A stretch of 64,000 nucleotides of DNA, taken from VRUE01 sp963697915 (GTDB taxonomy: Bacteria > Actinomycetota > Thermoleophilia > Solirubrobacterales > 70-9). This document shows, piece by piece, positions 40,617 through 49,316 of the stretch (the first letter of the stretch is position 1; each line of letters starts with the position of its first letter). Location of the stretch: contig OY969103.1 of NCBI GenBank assembly GCA_963697915.1, positions 1,612,001-1,676,000 on the forward strand, in the 5' to 3' direction. The notes under the pieces were generated by a model that was not told the origin of the DNA, searched no databases, and worked only from the letters and a program-made list of their open reading frames with translations. The translations under genes were made by a program, and so were the position numbers.

Positions 40617-42091
40617 CCCGTTACCGCCACCTGATCACCGACGAGAACCGCAAGTGGTGGACGCTGGGCGCGATGTGCTTCGCGCTGTTCATGATCATGC
40701 TCGACAACACGGTCGTGAACGTCGCGCTGCCCTCGATTCAGCGCGACCTCGGCACCTCCCTCTCCGGGCTCGAGTGGATGGTCAACGGCTACACGCTCTC
40801 CTTCGCGGTGCTGCTGGCGACCGGTGGGCGGCTGGGCGACATCTTCGGCCGCCGCCGCATGTTCCTCGTCGGCGTCGTCATCTTCGCCCTCTCCTCGGCC
40901 ACCGCCGGCCTCGCCCAGACCTCGACCGACCTGGTGATCAGCCGCGTCGTGCAGGGGGTCGGCGCGGCGCTGATGATGCCGGCGACCCTCTCGATCGTCA
41001 CCAACGCCTTCCCGCCGCACGAGCGCGGCAAAGCGATGGGCACCTGGGCCGGCGTCTCGGCGCTGGCGCTGGCAGCCGGACCGGTGATGGGCGGCTTCCT
41101 CACCGAGCACGTCAGCTGGCGGGCGATCTTCTACCTCAACATCCCGGTCGCGATCGGCGCCGTCGCCGCGGCGCTTTTCGCGGTGCGCGAGTCGCGCGAC
41201 ACGACGGTCGGGCGCGAGGTCGACTACCTCGGCGTCGTCACCCTGACCGCGGCCCTGACCGCTCTCGTCCTCGCCCTGGTCGAGGGCAACGCCTGGGGCT
41301 GGGGCTCGACCGAGATCGTCACCCTGCTGGTCGGCGCCGTGGCCGGGCTGGCCGCCTTCGTCGCGGTCGAGCTGGGGGTCGAGGTGCCGATGGTCGAATT
41401 CCGCTTCTTCACCGATCGCAACTTCCTCGGCGCGGTGGTCGTCGCCCTGATCGTCTCCTTCGCGATGCTCGGCGTCTTCTTCTTCCTCGCCCTCTACATG
41501 CAGAACATCCTCGGCTACACGGCGCTGGAGGCCGGGGTCCGCTTCCTGCCCTCGACCCTGATGATCGTCACCGTCGCCCCGATCGCCGGGCGGCTCGCCG
41601 ACCGGATCGGGCCGCGTTGGCTGATCGCCGCCGGCCTCGCGATCGTTGCCGCCTCGCTCTACAGCTTCCACGGCATCGCCGTCGACTCCACCTACCCCGA
41701 GCTTCTGCCCGGCTTCATGCTGCTCGGCCTCGGCATCGCGCTGACGATGTCGCCGATGACCAGCGCCGCGATGAACGCGGTCGCGGTCGAGAAGGCGGGC
41801 ATCGCCTCCGGCGTGCTCTCGATGTTCCGCATGATCGGCGGCAGCCTCGGCGTCGCCGTCACCGGCGCGATCTTCCAGGGCGCGGTCGGTAATCCCGCCA
41901 CCGCCTCGCCGGCGGAATTCGTCGACGCGCTCGGTCACGCGATGACGATCTCCAGCCTCGTCGCCCTCGCCGGCGCCGCGATCGGCGCTCTCGCGATCCG
42001 CGCCAAAGGCAAGAGCATCTCTCCGGGGGCCGCCGAGGCCGCGGTCAACCCGGGCGCCGAGATCGGCGCGCCCGACGCTGCTCGCGGTTGA
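40613..42091 (+). CDS. MFS efflux transporter, DHA2 (14-TM) family
   Basis: The 492-residue protein starts in a first membrane helix with the DHA2 motif D1 (LFMIMLDNTVVNVALPSIQR) and has motif A (GRLGDIFGRRRMFLVG) and motif C (AGPVMGGFLTEHVSWRAIFY). About 14 helices are predicted by eye. DHA2 members export drugs, biocides or lipids by proton antiport. The start is TTG at 40613, overlapping the MarR stop. The C-terminal tail is Ala/Pro/Gly-rich. Confidence 0.92.
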   Translation: MTRYRHLITDENRKWWTLGAMCFALFMIMLDNTVVNVALPSIQRDLGTSLSGLEWMVNGYTLSFAVLLATGGRLGDIFGRRRMFLVGVVIFALSSATAGLAQTSTDLVISRVVQGVGAALMMPATLSIVTNAFPPHERGKAMGTWAGVSALALAAGPVMGGFLTEHVSWRAIFYLNIPVAIGAVAAALFAVRESRDTTVGREVDYLGVVTLTAALTALVLALVEGNAWGWGSTEIVTLLVGAVAGLAAFVAVELGVEVPMVEFRFFTDRNFLGAVVVALIVSFAMLGVFFFLALYMQNILGYTALEAGVRFLPSTLMIVTVAPIAGRLADRIGPRWLIAAGLAIVAASLYSFHGIAVDSTYPELLPGFMLLGLGIALTMSPMTSAAMNAVAVEKAGIASGVLSMFRMIGGSLGVAVTGAIFQGAVGNPATASPAEFVDALGHAMTISSLVALAGAAIGALAIRAKGKSISPGAAEAAVNPGAEIGAPDAARG

Positions 42092-42118
42092 CGCGCGCCG
42101 GCTCGGTAGCTTGCGCCG

Positions 42119-42865
42119 ATGCTGATCCTGCTGCCGCCCTCCGAGGGCAAGACGGCGCCCGCCTCCGGCGACCCGGTTGAGCTCGACTCGCTGGCCTTCG
42201 CCGAGACCCTCACCGGGCCGCGAGCCGAGCTCCTCGACGCGCTCGAGGCGCTTGCTGGGCTGCCCCTCGAGCGGGCGGTGGAGATGCTCGGCGTGTCCGC
42301 CGGGCAGGCCGGCGAGGTCGAGGTCGACGCCGCGCTGCGCGGGGCGCCCACCGCGCCCGCGGCGAGCGTCTACAGCGGCGTCCTCTACGACCGGCTGGAC
42401 CTGCCGGGCCTGCCCGCCGCGCCGCGGCGCCGGGCGGCGGAGCGGGTGCTGATCGCGAGCGCGCTCTGGGGCTTCCTGCGCCCCGAGGACCGGATCCCCT
42501 ACTACCGGCTCTCGGCCAAAGCGCGACTCGACGGGATCGGGCCGCTGGCCAAGTGGTGGCGCTCGTCGCTGGCCGGGGCGATGCCCGACGAGCCGGGCGA
42601 GCTGGTCGTCGACATGCGCTCCGGCGCCTACGCGGCGGCCTGGAAGCCGCGCGAGGCAAAGCTCCTGGCGGTGCGGGCGATGGCCGAGGCGGGCGGCAAG
42701 CGCAGGCCGGTCACCCACATGGCGAAGGCGGTCCGCGGCGAAGTCGCCCGCGCCCTGCTGCTCGCCAAGCGCACGGCGAGCGACGCCGAGGCCGCCGCCG
42801 CGATCGCCGAGGCGGCCGGCTTCCGGGTCGAGTTGACCAGCAGCAGCCTCGACGTGATCGTTTAG
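42119..42865 (+). CDS. yaaA: Peroxide stress protein YaaA (DUF328)
   Basis: The 248-residue protein starts MLILLPPSEGKTAPASGDPV, the YaaA N-terminal signature, and contains LIASALWGFLRPEDRIPYYR and a C-terminal THMAKAVRGEVARALL. YaaA lowers free iron during peroxide stress in E. coli and may bind DNA. The family is ~250 residues. ATG at 42119 follows TAGCTT by six bases. It is followed by the long inverted repeat at 42869. Confidence 0.9.
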   Translation: MLILLPPSEGKTAPASGDPVELDSLAFAETLTGPRAELLDALEALAGLPLERAVEMLGVSAGQAGEVEVDAALRGAPTAPAASVYSGVLYDRLDLPGLPAAPRRRAAERVLIASALWGFLRPEDRIPYYRLSAKARLDGIGPLAKWWRSSLAGAMPDEPGELVVDMRSGAYAAAWKPREAKLLAVRAMAEAGGKRRPVTHMAKAVRGEVARALLLAKRTASDAEAAAAIAEAAGFRVELTSSSLDVIV

Positions 42866-42868
42866 TCC

Positions 42869-42915
42869 TTCCGGTGCGCCTTTCCCGTACTAGAGACGGG
42901 AAAGGCGCACCGGAA
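42869..42915. repeat. Long perfect inverted repeat, copy 2 (convergent intergenic)
   Basis: Each arm is 20 bases with a 7-nt loop (ACTAGAG). The arms match copy 1 at 21197-21243 base for base, but the loop differs in sequence and length. This copy sits between the stops of the convergent yaaA and bioD genes, where it could end both transcripts. Confidence 0.9.
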
Positions 42916-42919
42916 CGTT

Positions 42920-43603
42920 CTAGAGCTGCAGCGGCGGCCAGGAGGAGGGGTCGGCAAGGTCGAGCCGGGGGAGGGTCTCGACCCGGACCTCGGCGAGGGC
43001 GGCGATCGTCTCGCGGTTGGACTCCTCGATCCGGCTCGGCTCCGCCGGCCAGGGAGTGAGGACGACCATCGCCACCTCCAGCTCCGCCGCCCGCGCCGCC
43101 TCGACCGTCAGCAAGGTGTGGCTGATCGTGCCGAGGCCGGGGGCGGCCACGACGACGACGGGCAGGGCGAGGTCGACCGCGAGGTCGCGGACCAGGTAGC
43201 CGGGCGCGAGCGGCACGAGCAGGCCGCCGACGCCCTCGCAGACCAGCGCCTCGGCGCCCTCGCCGGCCGCCCGAGCCGCGGCGAGCAGCCGCGCCGGCTC
43301 GATCTCCTCGCCGGCCAGCGCCGCGGCGAGGTGGGGCGACATCGGCGGCCCGTAGCGGTAGGGGGCGATCTCGTCGTCGTCCCGGCCGCTGCCGGCGGCG
43401 CGGCGCAGCAGCGCGTGGTCGGGCTCGCCGCCCTCGTCGAGGCCGGTGACGGCGGGCTTGAAGACGGCGACGCTCTTACCGGCCGTGGCGAGCGTGCGGG
43501 CGATCGCCGCGGCGACCACCGTCTTGCCAACCTCGGTCCCCGTTCCGGTGACGAACACCCCAGCCGCGCCGGTGGAGTGAGGCCGTATATGACCCTTCTC
43601 CAC
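42920..43603 (-). CDS. bioD: Dethiobiotin synthetase
   Basis: The 227-residue enzyme closes the ureido ring of dethiobiotin using CO2 and ATP. The P-loop is GVFVTGTGTEVGKTVVAAAI, the substrate Lys is in SVAVFKPAVTGL, and ALVCEGVGGLLVPLAPGYLV is the Mg/ATP site. Start is GTG at 43603. It lies 12 bases after bioF in the order bioB-bioF-bioD. Length is typical. Confidence 0.95.
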   Translation of the reverse strand: MEKGHIRPHSTGAAGVFVTGTGTEVGKTVVAAAIARTLATAGKSVAVFKPAVTGLDEGGEPDHALLRRAAGSGRDDDEIAPYRYGPPMSPHLAAALAGEEIEPARLLAAARAAGEGAEALVCEGVGGLLVPLAPGYLVRDLAVDLALPVVVVAAPGLGTISHTLLTVEAARAAELEVAMVVLTPWPAEPSRIEESNRETIAALAEVRVETLPRLDLADPSSWPPLQL

Positions 43604-43615
43604 CGGCGCGTCCGC

Positions 43616-44800
43616 TCAGGCGGCGAGTGCTGTCGCGGCGGAGATCCCCAGCTCGCGGGCGGCGGCGCCGGTGAGGCGGGCGGCCTCGCGCAGCTCCGCC
43701 GCCTCGTGCGTGGCCATCACGCTGAAGCGCAGCCGCGAGGAGCCGGGGGGGACGGTCGGCGGCCGGATCCCCTGGGCGAAGACGCCGCGCTCGAGCAGGC
43801 CCTCGCAGAGCTCCATCGTGCGCGCCGGGTCGCCGATCTCGAGCGGCACGATCTGGGTCTCGCTGGCGCCGGTCGAGAGCCCCTCGGCGGCGAGGCCGTC
43901 GCGCAGGGCCACCGCGTTCGCCCGCAGCCGCTCGACCCGCTGCGGCTCGGCCTCGAGCAGTTCCAGCGCCGCGGCAGCGGCGGCGATCGCCGGCGGCGGC
44001 GGCGCGGTCGAGAAGATGAAGGGCCGCGCCGTGTTGAGCAGGTAATCGGTCAGCTCGGCGCTGGCGCAGACGTAGGCGCCGTAGGAGCCGAGCGACTTGC
44101 CGAGCGTGCCGACGACGACGTCGACCTCGGCCTCGAGGCCGGCGGCGGCGACCGAGCCGCGCCCACCGGGGCCGAGCGCGCCGGTCGCGTGCGCCTCGTC
44201 GACCATCAGCCGGCAGCGGTAATCGCGCGCCAGCTTCGCCAGCTCCTCCAGGGGGGCGACGTCGCCGTCCATCGAGAAGATGCCGTCGGTGACGATCAGC
44301 GAGCCGCGCCCGCGCGCCTCGCGCAGGCCCCAGGCCAGCTGCTCGAGGTCGCCGTGGTGGTAGACGAAGGTATCGGCCCGGGAGAGGCGGCAGCCGTCGA
44401 CGATGCTGGCGTGGTTGAGCTCGTCGGAGAAGACGACCTCGCCGCGGTGGGCGAGGGCAGCGATCGTGCCGGTGTTGGCCAGGTAGCCGGAGCCGAAGAG
44501 CAGCGCCGCCTCGTAGCCCTCGAACCGCGCCAGCCGTTCCTCCAGCTGCCGGTGCGGCTCCATGTTGCCCGAGATCAGCCGCGAGGCGCCGGCGCCGGCG
44601 CCCCATCGCAGCGCCGCCTCGGCAGCCGCCTCGCGCACCTTGGTGTGGCCGGCGAGGCCGAGGTAGTTGTTGGAGCAGAGCAGCAGCACCTGGCTGCCGT
44701 CGATCGTCACCCGTGGGCCCTGCGGCCCGCCGACCAGCCGTAACCGGCGGTGGAGCCCGCTCTCGCGAAGCTCCTCCAGCCGCTCCGCGATATCGCTCAT
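43616..44800 (-). CDS. bioF: 8-amino-7-oxononanoate synthase
   Basis: The 394-residue PLP enzyme condenses pimeloyl-ACP/CoA with alanine. LLLCSNNYLGLAGHTKVREA is the family N-terminal motif; FSDELNHASIVDGCRLSRAD, LMVDEAHATGALGPGGRGSV and VVGTLGKSLGSYGAYVCASA (PLP Lys in GKS) are the catalytic regions. The ATG at 44800 overlaps the bioB stop (ATGA), which fixes the start despite an open frame far upstream. It is translationally coupled in bioB-bioF-bioD. Confidence 0.96.
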   Translation of the reverse strand: MSDIAERLEELRESGLHRRLRLVGGPQGPRVTIDGSQVLLLCSNNYLGLAGHTKVREAAAEAALRWGAGAGASRLISGNMEPHRQLEERLARFEGYEAALLFGSGYLANTGTIAALAHRGEVVFSDELNHASIVDGCRLSRADTFVYHHGDLEQLAWGLREARGRGSLIVTDGIFSMDGDVAPLEELAKLARDYRCRLMVDEAHATGALGPGGRGSVAAAGLEAEVDVVVGTLGKSLGSYGAYVCASAELTDYLLNTARPFIFSTAPPPPAIAAAAAALELLEAEPQRVERLRANAVALRDGLAAEGLSTGASETQIVPLEIGDPARTMELCEGLLERGVFAQGIRPPTVPPGSSRLRFSVMATHEAAELREAARLTGAAARELGISAATALAA

Positions 44801-45930
44801 GCGACCTGGCGGCTGCGGGGGTAGGGCGGCGGTTTCTTCGTCTTCTTGATGACGCGCAGCTGGGTCGAGGGGTCCCAGAAGTTGGCCTCGTCCTGGCGAT
44901 CGATCAGGTCGTCGATCGGCGTCGCCGGCGCCTCGCCCTCGAGCCAGCCGGAGCGGTTGTCGGGCCGCGGGTTGGCGCCGTTGTCGGGCTGCCGCGCGAC
45001 GTTGAGGCCGAGCTCCTCGAACATCGCCCGGTCGTCCTCGGGGTGGGCGCCGAGCGTGGTCAGGAAGTTGCCCATCATCACCCCGTTGAGGCCGGCCTTG
45101 ACCGCCAGCGGCTGCAGCTCGCCGAGGTTCTCGACCCGGCCGCCGCAGAGCCGGAAGAGGGCGCCGGGGATGATCAGGCGGAAGATCGCCACCCACTTGA
45201 CGACCTCCCACGGGTCCATCAGCGGGCGGTCGCCGAACTTGGTGCCCTCGCGCGGGTTGAGCAGGTTGATCGGCACCGAGGTCGGCTCCAGCTCGGAGAG
45301 CTCGAAGGCCATCTCGACCCTCTGCCGCGGCGACTCGCCGAGGTTGAGGATGCCGCCGACGCAGGTCTCCAGCCCCGCCTCCTTGACCGCGTCGATCGTC
45401 CGTATGCGGCCCTCGTAGCGGACCGTGCTCGTGACCTCGGGGTAGTAGGAGCGCGAGGACTCGACGTTGTGGTGGACGCGCTGGATGCCCGCCTCGCGCA
45501 GCTGTTTGGCGCGCTCCGCCGACATGTGGCCGATCGAGGCGCAGCGCTTCAGGTTGGTGTGCTCGGCGACCAGTTCGGCGCCCTCGAGGATCTTGGCGAA
45601 GTCGCGTTTGGAGAGCCCCTGGCCCTGGGTGACCATGCAGAAGCGGTGCGCCCCCGCCGCCTCGGCCGCCCGCGCGTGCTCGAGGATCTGCTCGGGCTCC
45701 ATCATCGCGTGCATCGGCGTGTCCGCCTCGGCGTAGCGCGACTGGGCGCAGAAGCCGCAGTCCTCGGCGCAGCCGCCGGACTTGGCGTTGACCAGCGAGC
45801 ACATGTCGGTCGAGTCGCCGAAGTTCTCGGTGCGCACCGCCCAGGCGCGCTCGACCAGCTCGCCAATCTGCTCGTGGTCGCTGAGCTCGCCCAGCGCCAG
45901 CGCTTCCTCGAAGGAGATCAAGGGGGGCAT
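44797..45930 (-). CDS. bioB: Biotin synthase
   Basis: The 377-residue radical SAM enzyme inserts sulfur into dethiobiotin. The 4Fe-4S motif is CAEDCGFCAQSRYAEADTPM (CxxxCxxC). DMCSLVNAKSGG precedes it, and later HNVESSRSYYPEVTSTVRYE, GILNLGESPRQRVEMAFELS and NLLNPREGTKFGDRP follow the family. The C-terminal ~50 residues (after ARQPDNGANPRPDNRSGW) extend the usual ~320-350. ATG at 45930 has TAGCCT nine bases upstream. It heads the biotin operon. Confidence 0.96.
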   Translation of the reverse strand: MPPLISFEEALALGELSDHEQIGELVERAWAVRTENFGDSTDMCSLVNAKSGGCAEDCGFCAQSRYAEADTPMHAMMEPEQILEHARAAEAAGAHRFCMVTQGQGLSKRDFAKILEGAELVAEHTNLKRCASIGHMSAERAKQLREAGIQRVHHNVESSRSYYPEVTSTVRYEGRIRTIDAVKEAGLETCVGGILNLGESPRQRVEMAFELSELEPTSVPINLLNPREGTKFGDRPLMDPWEVVKWVAIFRLIIPGALFRLCGGRVENLGELQPLAVKAGLNGVMMGNFLTTLGAHPEDDRAMFEELGLNVARQPDNGANPRPDNRSGWLEGEAPATPIDDLIDRQDEANFWDPSTQLRVIKKTKKPPPYPRSRQVA

Positions 45931-46006
45931 CGGGTCCGCAGGCTAGGACTCGGACCGGACGTTGGGAGGCGCGATGCACGGGGGTGGGTGCCTATGATCG
46001 GCCGGC

Positions 46007-47155
46007 GTGGGGAGGCCAAAGGTCAGCCGTGGACGACTCGCCTTCGCCGTGCTTTGCGCGCTTGTCGCCGGGCCGTTCGTGGTCGGCGGGTGTGCTGGTG
46101 AGGACGGAGACGAGGGAGGCACGCAGTCGACCGTTCCCGCCGAGCGTTGGCTCACGGCCGCCGCCCAGCTAAGCCCAGTCCAGCTCGCCGGCCAGCGAGT
46201 GGTCGCCGGGATGGAGGGCACGGTGGTGCCGCCGGAGCTGCGCCGGGCGATTCGCGCGGGCGCTGTCGCCGGCGTGATCCTGTTCGCCGACAACCTCCCC
46301 ACGCGCGTTGCCTCCCGCCGCCTGATTCGCACGCTGCAGGCGATTCCCCGTCCCGCCGAGCTGGCCGACCCGTTGCTGGTGATGGCCGATCAGGAGGGTG
46401 GGCTGGTCAAGCGGGTCGACGGGCCGCCGGCAGCGTCGGCGCGGGCGATGAGCGCCCGCGGGCCCGCTTACAGCCGGCGCCAGGGGCGCCGCACCGCGCT
46501 CAACCTGCGCGAGGTCGGCGTCAACGTCAACCTGGCGCCGGTCCTCGACGTCGCTCGCCCGGGCAGCGAGATCGCCGCGGCGGCCCGCGAATGGGGCTCG
46601 AGTCCCGCTCGGGTCGCGGCCACCGCGATCCCCTTCGCGGACGCGATGCAGGACGCCGGCGTCGCCGCGACGGCAAAGCACTTCCCCGGCCTGGGCGCGG
46701 CGCGCGGCAACACCGACACCGAGGTGCAGCGGATCGCCGTCTCGAAACAGGAGCTGCGGCGTGTCGACGAGCCGCCCTACCGCCGCTTTACCGCGGCCGG
46801 CGGCGAGCTGGTGATGCTGAGCGCGGCGATCTACCCGGCCTTCTCGCCGAAGCCGGCGATCTTCGTCCGCCGGATCGCCAGCGGCGAGCTGCGCGGTCGT
46901 CTCGGCTTCGCGGGGGTCTCGATCACCGACGCGCTCGACACCCCCTCGGCACTGAGCGCCGGCGGCCCGAGCGAGGCGGGCGTGGCGGCCGCCAGGGCCG
47001 GCGTGGACCTGCTCCTCTACACGGAACCGGGGCCCGCCCGCGAGGCCGGCCACGCCCTGGCCCGCCGCCTCCGCGAGGGCTCGATCGGGCGCCAGGGGTT
47101 CGAGCGGTCCGCGGCCCGCGTCCTGCGCCTGCGCCACCGCCTCGGCGGCGCCTAG
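46007..47155 (+). CDS. Beta-N-acetylhexosaminidase-like lipoprotein (GH3, NagZ-like)
   Basis: The 382-residue protein has a lipoprotein signal (LAFAVLCALVAGPFVVGGCA, lipobox VGGC) and a GH3 catalytic domain. The family motif is GVAATAKHFPGLGAARGNTD (KHFPG[H/L]G), and the nucleophile Asp is in SITDALDTPSALSAGGPSEA. LLVMADQEGGLVKRVDGPPA is also typical. NagZ recycles peptidoglycan in the cytoplasm in Gram-negatives; the lipobox here implies an extracytoplasmic, membrane-tethered enzyme. GTG at 46007 follows TATGAT by eight bases. The stop overlaps the opposite-strand GGDEF gene by four bases. Confidence 0.88.
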   Translation: MGRPKVSRGRLAFAVLCALVAGPFVVGGCAGEDGDEGGTQSTVPAERWLTAAAQLSPVQLAGQRVVAGMEGTVVPPELRRAIRAGAVAGVILFADNLPTRVASRRLIRTLQAIPRPAELADPLLVMADQEGGLVKRVDGPPAASARAMSARGPAYSRRQGRRTALNLREVGVNVNLAPVLDVARPGSEIAAAAREWGSSPARVAATAIPFADAMQDAGVAATAKHFPGLGAARGNTDTEVQRIAVSKQELRRVDEPPYRRFTAAGGELVMLSAAIYPAFSPKPAIFVRRIASGELRGRLGFAGVSITDALDTPSALSAGGPSEAGVAAARAGVDLLLYTEPGPAREAGHALARRLREGSIGRQGFERSAARVLRLRHRLGGA

Positions 47156-48633
47156 CTCGGGCGCCCGTCTTGGGCCAAGCCGACCTGGCCGGCGACCCGC
47201 ATCGAGTCGCGGCCGGCGTGCTTGGCTTCGTACATCGCCGTGTCCGCCGCCGAGAGCACGGCGTCATAGCCGTCGCTCTCGGGACCGAAGGTGGCGATCC
47301 CGATGCTGGCGGTGATCCGCGGCGCCGCCTCGGCCGGCGGCGTGTGCTGGCGGATCGCGGTGGCGATCGCGCCCGCCACCCCTTCGGCCTCCTCGAGGTC
47401 GCAGCGGGGGAGGACGATCGCGAACTCGTCGCCGCCCAACCGCGCGACGACGTCGGTGGCCCGCATCCGCGAGGTGAGCACCTCGCCGATGTCGGTGATC
47501 GTGCGGTCGCCGGCCGGGTGCCCGAGTGTGTCGTTGACCTGCTTGAAGTTGTCGAGGTCGAGCATCAGCAGCGCCCCCTCGCTGCCGTCGCGGCGACAGC
47601 GGGCCAGCTCGGTGCGCAGGTCCTCCTCGAAGCGGCGCCGGTTCTTGAGCCCGGTGAGCGGGTCCTGGCTGGCCTGGCGCTGCAGCTCCTGCATCCGTTC
47701 GCTGCGGCTCCAGATCAGGACCAGCGCCCCCAGGAGCGCCGCCAGTGAGATGCCGAAGACGGCGATCAAGAGCGGCAGGCTGACCCCCGGGCGGTCGGGG
47801 TCGCGCACGACCAACACCCAGGCGCGATCGGCGATGTTGACGCCGGCGCTCGCCGCCTCGTCGCGGGGGAGGTCGGCCCCGGCCACGGTCCTGCCCCCCT
47901 CGACCAGCTGCACGTCGAGGTCGTCGGCGAGGGCGGTGCGCGCCGCCGCGGTCAGGTCGGCGACGGTGAACGAGCCGAGGGCGAAGCCGACCAGGGCCGC
48001 GCGGCGCTGGGCGGCGGTCTCGGTCGGGCTGCCGTCCCGGTAGACCGGTCGGAAGAGGTTGATCCCGGTGTCGCCGAGCGGCAGCCGGATCACCGGGGTC
48101 GCCGCCGGCCTGCCCAGGTCGCGGGCGCGGAGCAGGGAGGCGGAGCGCGCCGGGTCGGCGCCGATGTCGTAGCCGAGCGGCGTCTGCACGCCGAGTTCGC
48201 GGTTGGTGGCGGCGAAGACCAGCGGGAAGTACTCGGGCCGTGTGGCCGCCGGGCGGAAGGCGCCCAGGCCCCGGCCGCGTTCGATGATCGGGAAGCCGCG
48301 TTCCCGTTCGAAGCGGCGCCGCTCGCCGGCGGGGACCGCCTGTATGAACGCGGTCGCGGAGAGGGCGCCGGTGGCGAGCAGCGAGTCGGCCAGCACGTCG
48401 AACTCGTGCTCGCTGAGCTCGCGGTCGGCCTGGTAGAAGGCGGTGGCGCCGGCGAGCTGGCCGACCGAGAGCGCGGCCAGCGCCTCGACCTGGCGGGCGG
48501 AGCGGATCGCTTCCCCTTCCTGGGCCCGCTCGAAGCTGTCGGCGTCGCGGTCGTAGACGACGAGGGCAAGCGCCACGGAGCCAATCGCGATTGCGGCGAC
48601 GACGGCGAAGCCGAGCCAGAAGCGCAGGCGCAT
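47152..48633 (-). CDS. CHASE-domain diguanylate cyclase
   Basis: The 493-residue protein has two membrane helices, at about 7-25 (LGFAVVAAIAIGSVALALVV) and 290-312 (LLIAVFGISLAALLGALVLI), flanking an outside CHASE sensor (RGLGAFRPAATRPEYFPLVF, ELGVQTPLGYDIGADPARSA). The C-terminal GGDEF domain holds an intact active site (VARLGGDEFAIVLPRCD) and a classic inhibitory RxxD site five residues before (RATDVVARL). It should make c-di-GMP and be feedback inhibited. ATG at 48633 is preferred to an upstream frame since a CACAAT box lies six bases before and the signal-like helix starts here. Confidence 0.93.
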   Translation of the reverse strand: MRLRFWLGFAVVAAIAIGSVALALVVYDRDADSFERAQEGEAIRSARQVEALAALSVGQLAGATAFYQADRELSEHEFDVLADSLLATGALSATAFIQAVPAGERRRFERERGFPIIERGRGLGAFRPAATRPEYFPLVFAATNRELGVQTPLGYDIGADPARSASLLRARDLGRPAATPVIRLPLGDTGINLFRPVYRDGSPTETAAQRRAALVGFALGSFTVADLTAAARTALADDLDVQLVEGGRTVAGADLPRDEAASAGVNIADRAWVLVVRDPDRPGVSLPLLIAVFGISLAALLGALVLIWSRSERMQELQRQASQDPLTGLKNRRRFEEDLRTELARCRRDGSEGALLMLDLDNFKQVNDTLGHPAGDRTITDIGEVLTSRMRATDVVARLGGDEFAIVLPRCDLEEAEGVAGAIATAIRQHTPPAEAAPRITASIGIATFGPESDGYDAVLSAADTAMYEAKHAGRDSMRVAGQVGLAQDGRPS

Positions 48634-48680
48634 GTGGGCATTGTGGGGCAAGTTCGCGCTCCTGTTAAGGGGGTGGAGGG

Positions 48681-49316
48681 TTATGCGTCGGGAGCCGCGG
48701 CCAGCGACTCCCAGAGGTACAGCGAGGCGAGGCTGCGCAGCGGCCGCCAGGCCTCGCCGATCTCGAGCACCTGCAGCGGCGCCGGCATCGTCTCCAGGCC
48801 GTACTCGATCTGCACCGCCTTGCGGATGCCGAGGTCGCCGCCGGAGAGCACGTCGGGACGTTCGAGGTGGAAGAGCAGGAACATCTCCGCGGTCCACTGG
48901 CCGAGGCCGCGCACGGCGACGATCTCGGCGATCACCTCCTCGTCGGAGAGCTCCCCGAGCCGCTCGAGCTCGAGCTCGCCGTCGAGCACGTGGGTGGCGA
49001 GGTCACGGACGTACTCGACCTTGCGGCCGGAGAGGCCGGCGCCGCGCAGATCCTCTTCGCCGGCGGCGAGCAGTTGCTCGGGGGTCGGGGCGCTGCCGCC
49101 GAAGAGGTCGGTGACCCGCCCGTAGATCGTCCGCGCCGCTTTGGTCGAGAGCTGCTGGCCGACGATCGCCCGCAGCAGCGCTCCGTAGGGGTCGGCGGGC
49201 CGCTCCTCTTTGCGCCGCCGCAGCCGCTCCTCGATGTCGATCGTGCCGAGCCGCTCGATCAGCGCCGCCATCGTCGGGTCGGCGGCGGCGAGCTTGCGGC
49301 GCGCGGCGGCGCTCAC
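48681..49316 (-). CDS. DNA-3-methyladenine glycosylase, AlkA-like
   Basis: The 211-residue enzyme belongs to the HhH-GPD superfamily. The helix-hairpin-helix is around AGLSGRKVEYVRDLA and the catalytic Asp in VLSGGDLGIRKAVQIEYGLE. It removes alkylated purines in base excision repair. Without extra N-terminal domain it is the short AlkA form. GTG start 49316 overlaps the enoyl-CoA hydratase stop by four bases (GTGA), so it is probably the last gene of the BCCP-ECH-AlkA operon. Confidence 0.88.
   Translation of the reverse strand: MSAAARRKLAAADPTMAALIERLGTIDIEERLRRRKEERPADPYGALLRAIVGQQLSTKAARTIYGRVTDLFGGSAPTPEQLLAAGEEDLRGAGLSGRKVEYVRDLATHVLDGELELERLGELSDEEVIAEIVAVRGLGQWTAEMFLLFHLERPDVLSGGDLGIRKAVQIEYGLETMPAPLQVLEIGEAWRPLRSLASLYLWESLAAAPDA

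Noticed and set aside
40583..42718. A 711-residue minus-strand open frame opposite the MFS and yaaA genes
   Set aside because: It is dominated by His/Asp/Gly/Arg/Glu repeats, the usual complement of GC-rich membrane-protein codons, with no recognisable domain.
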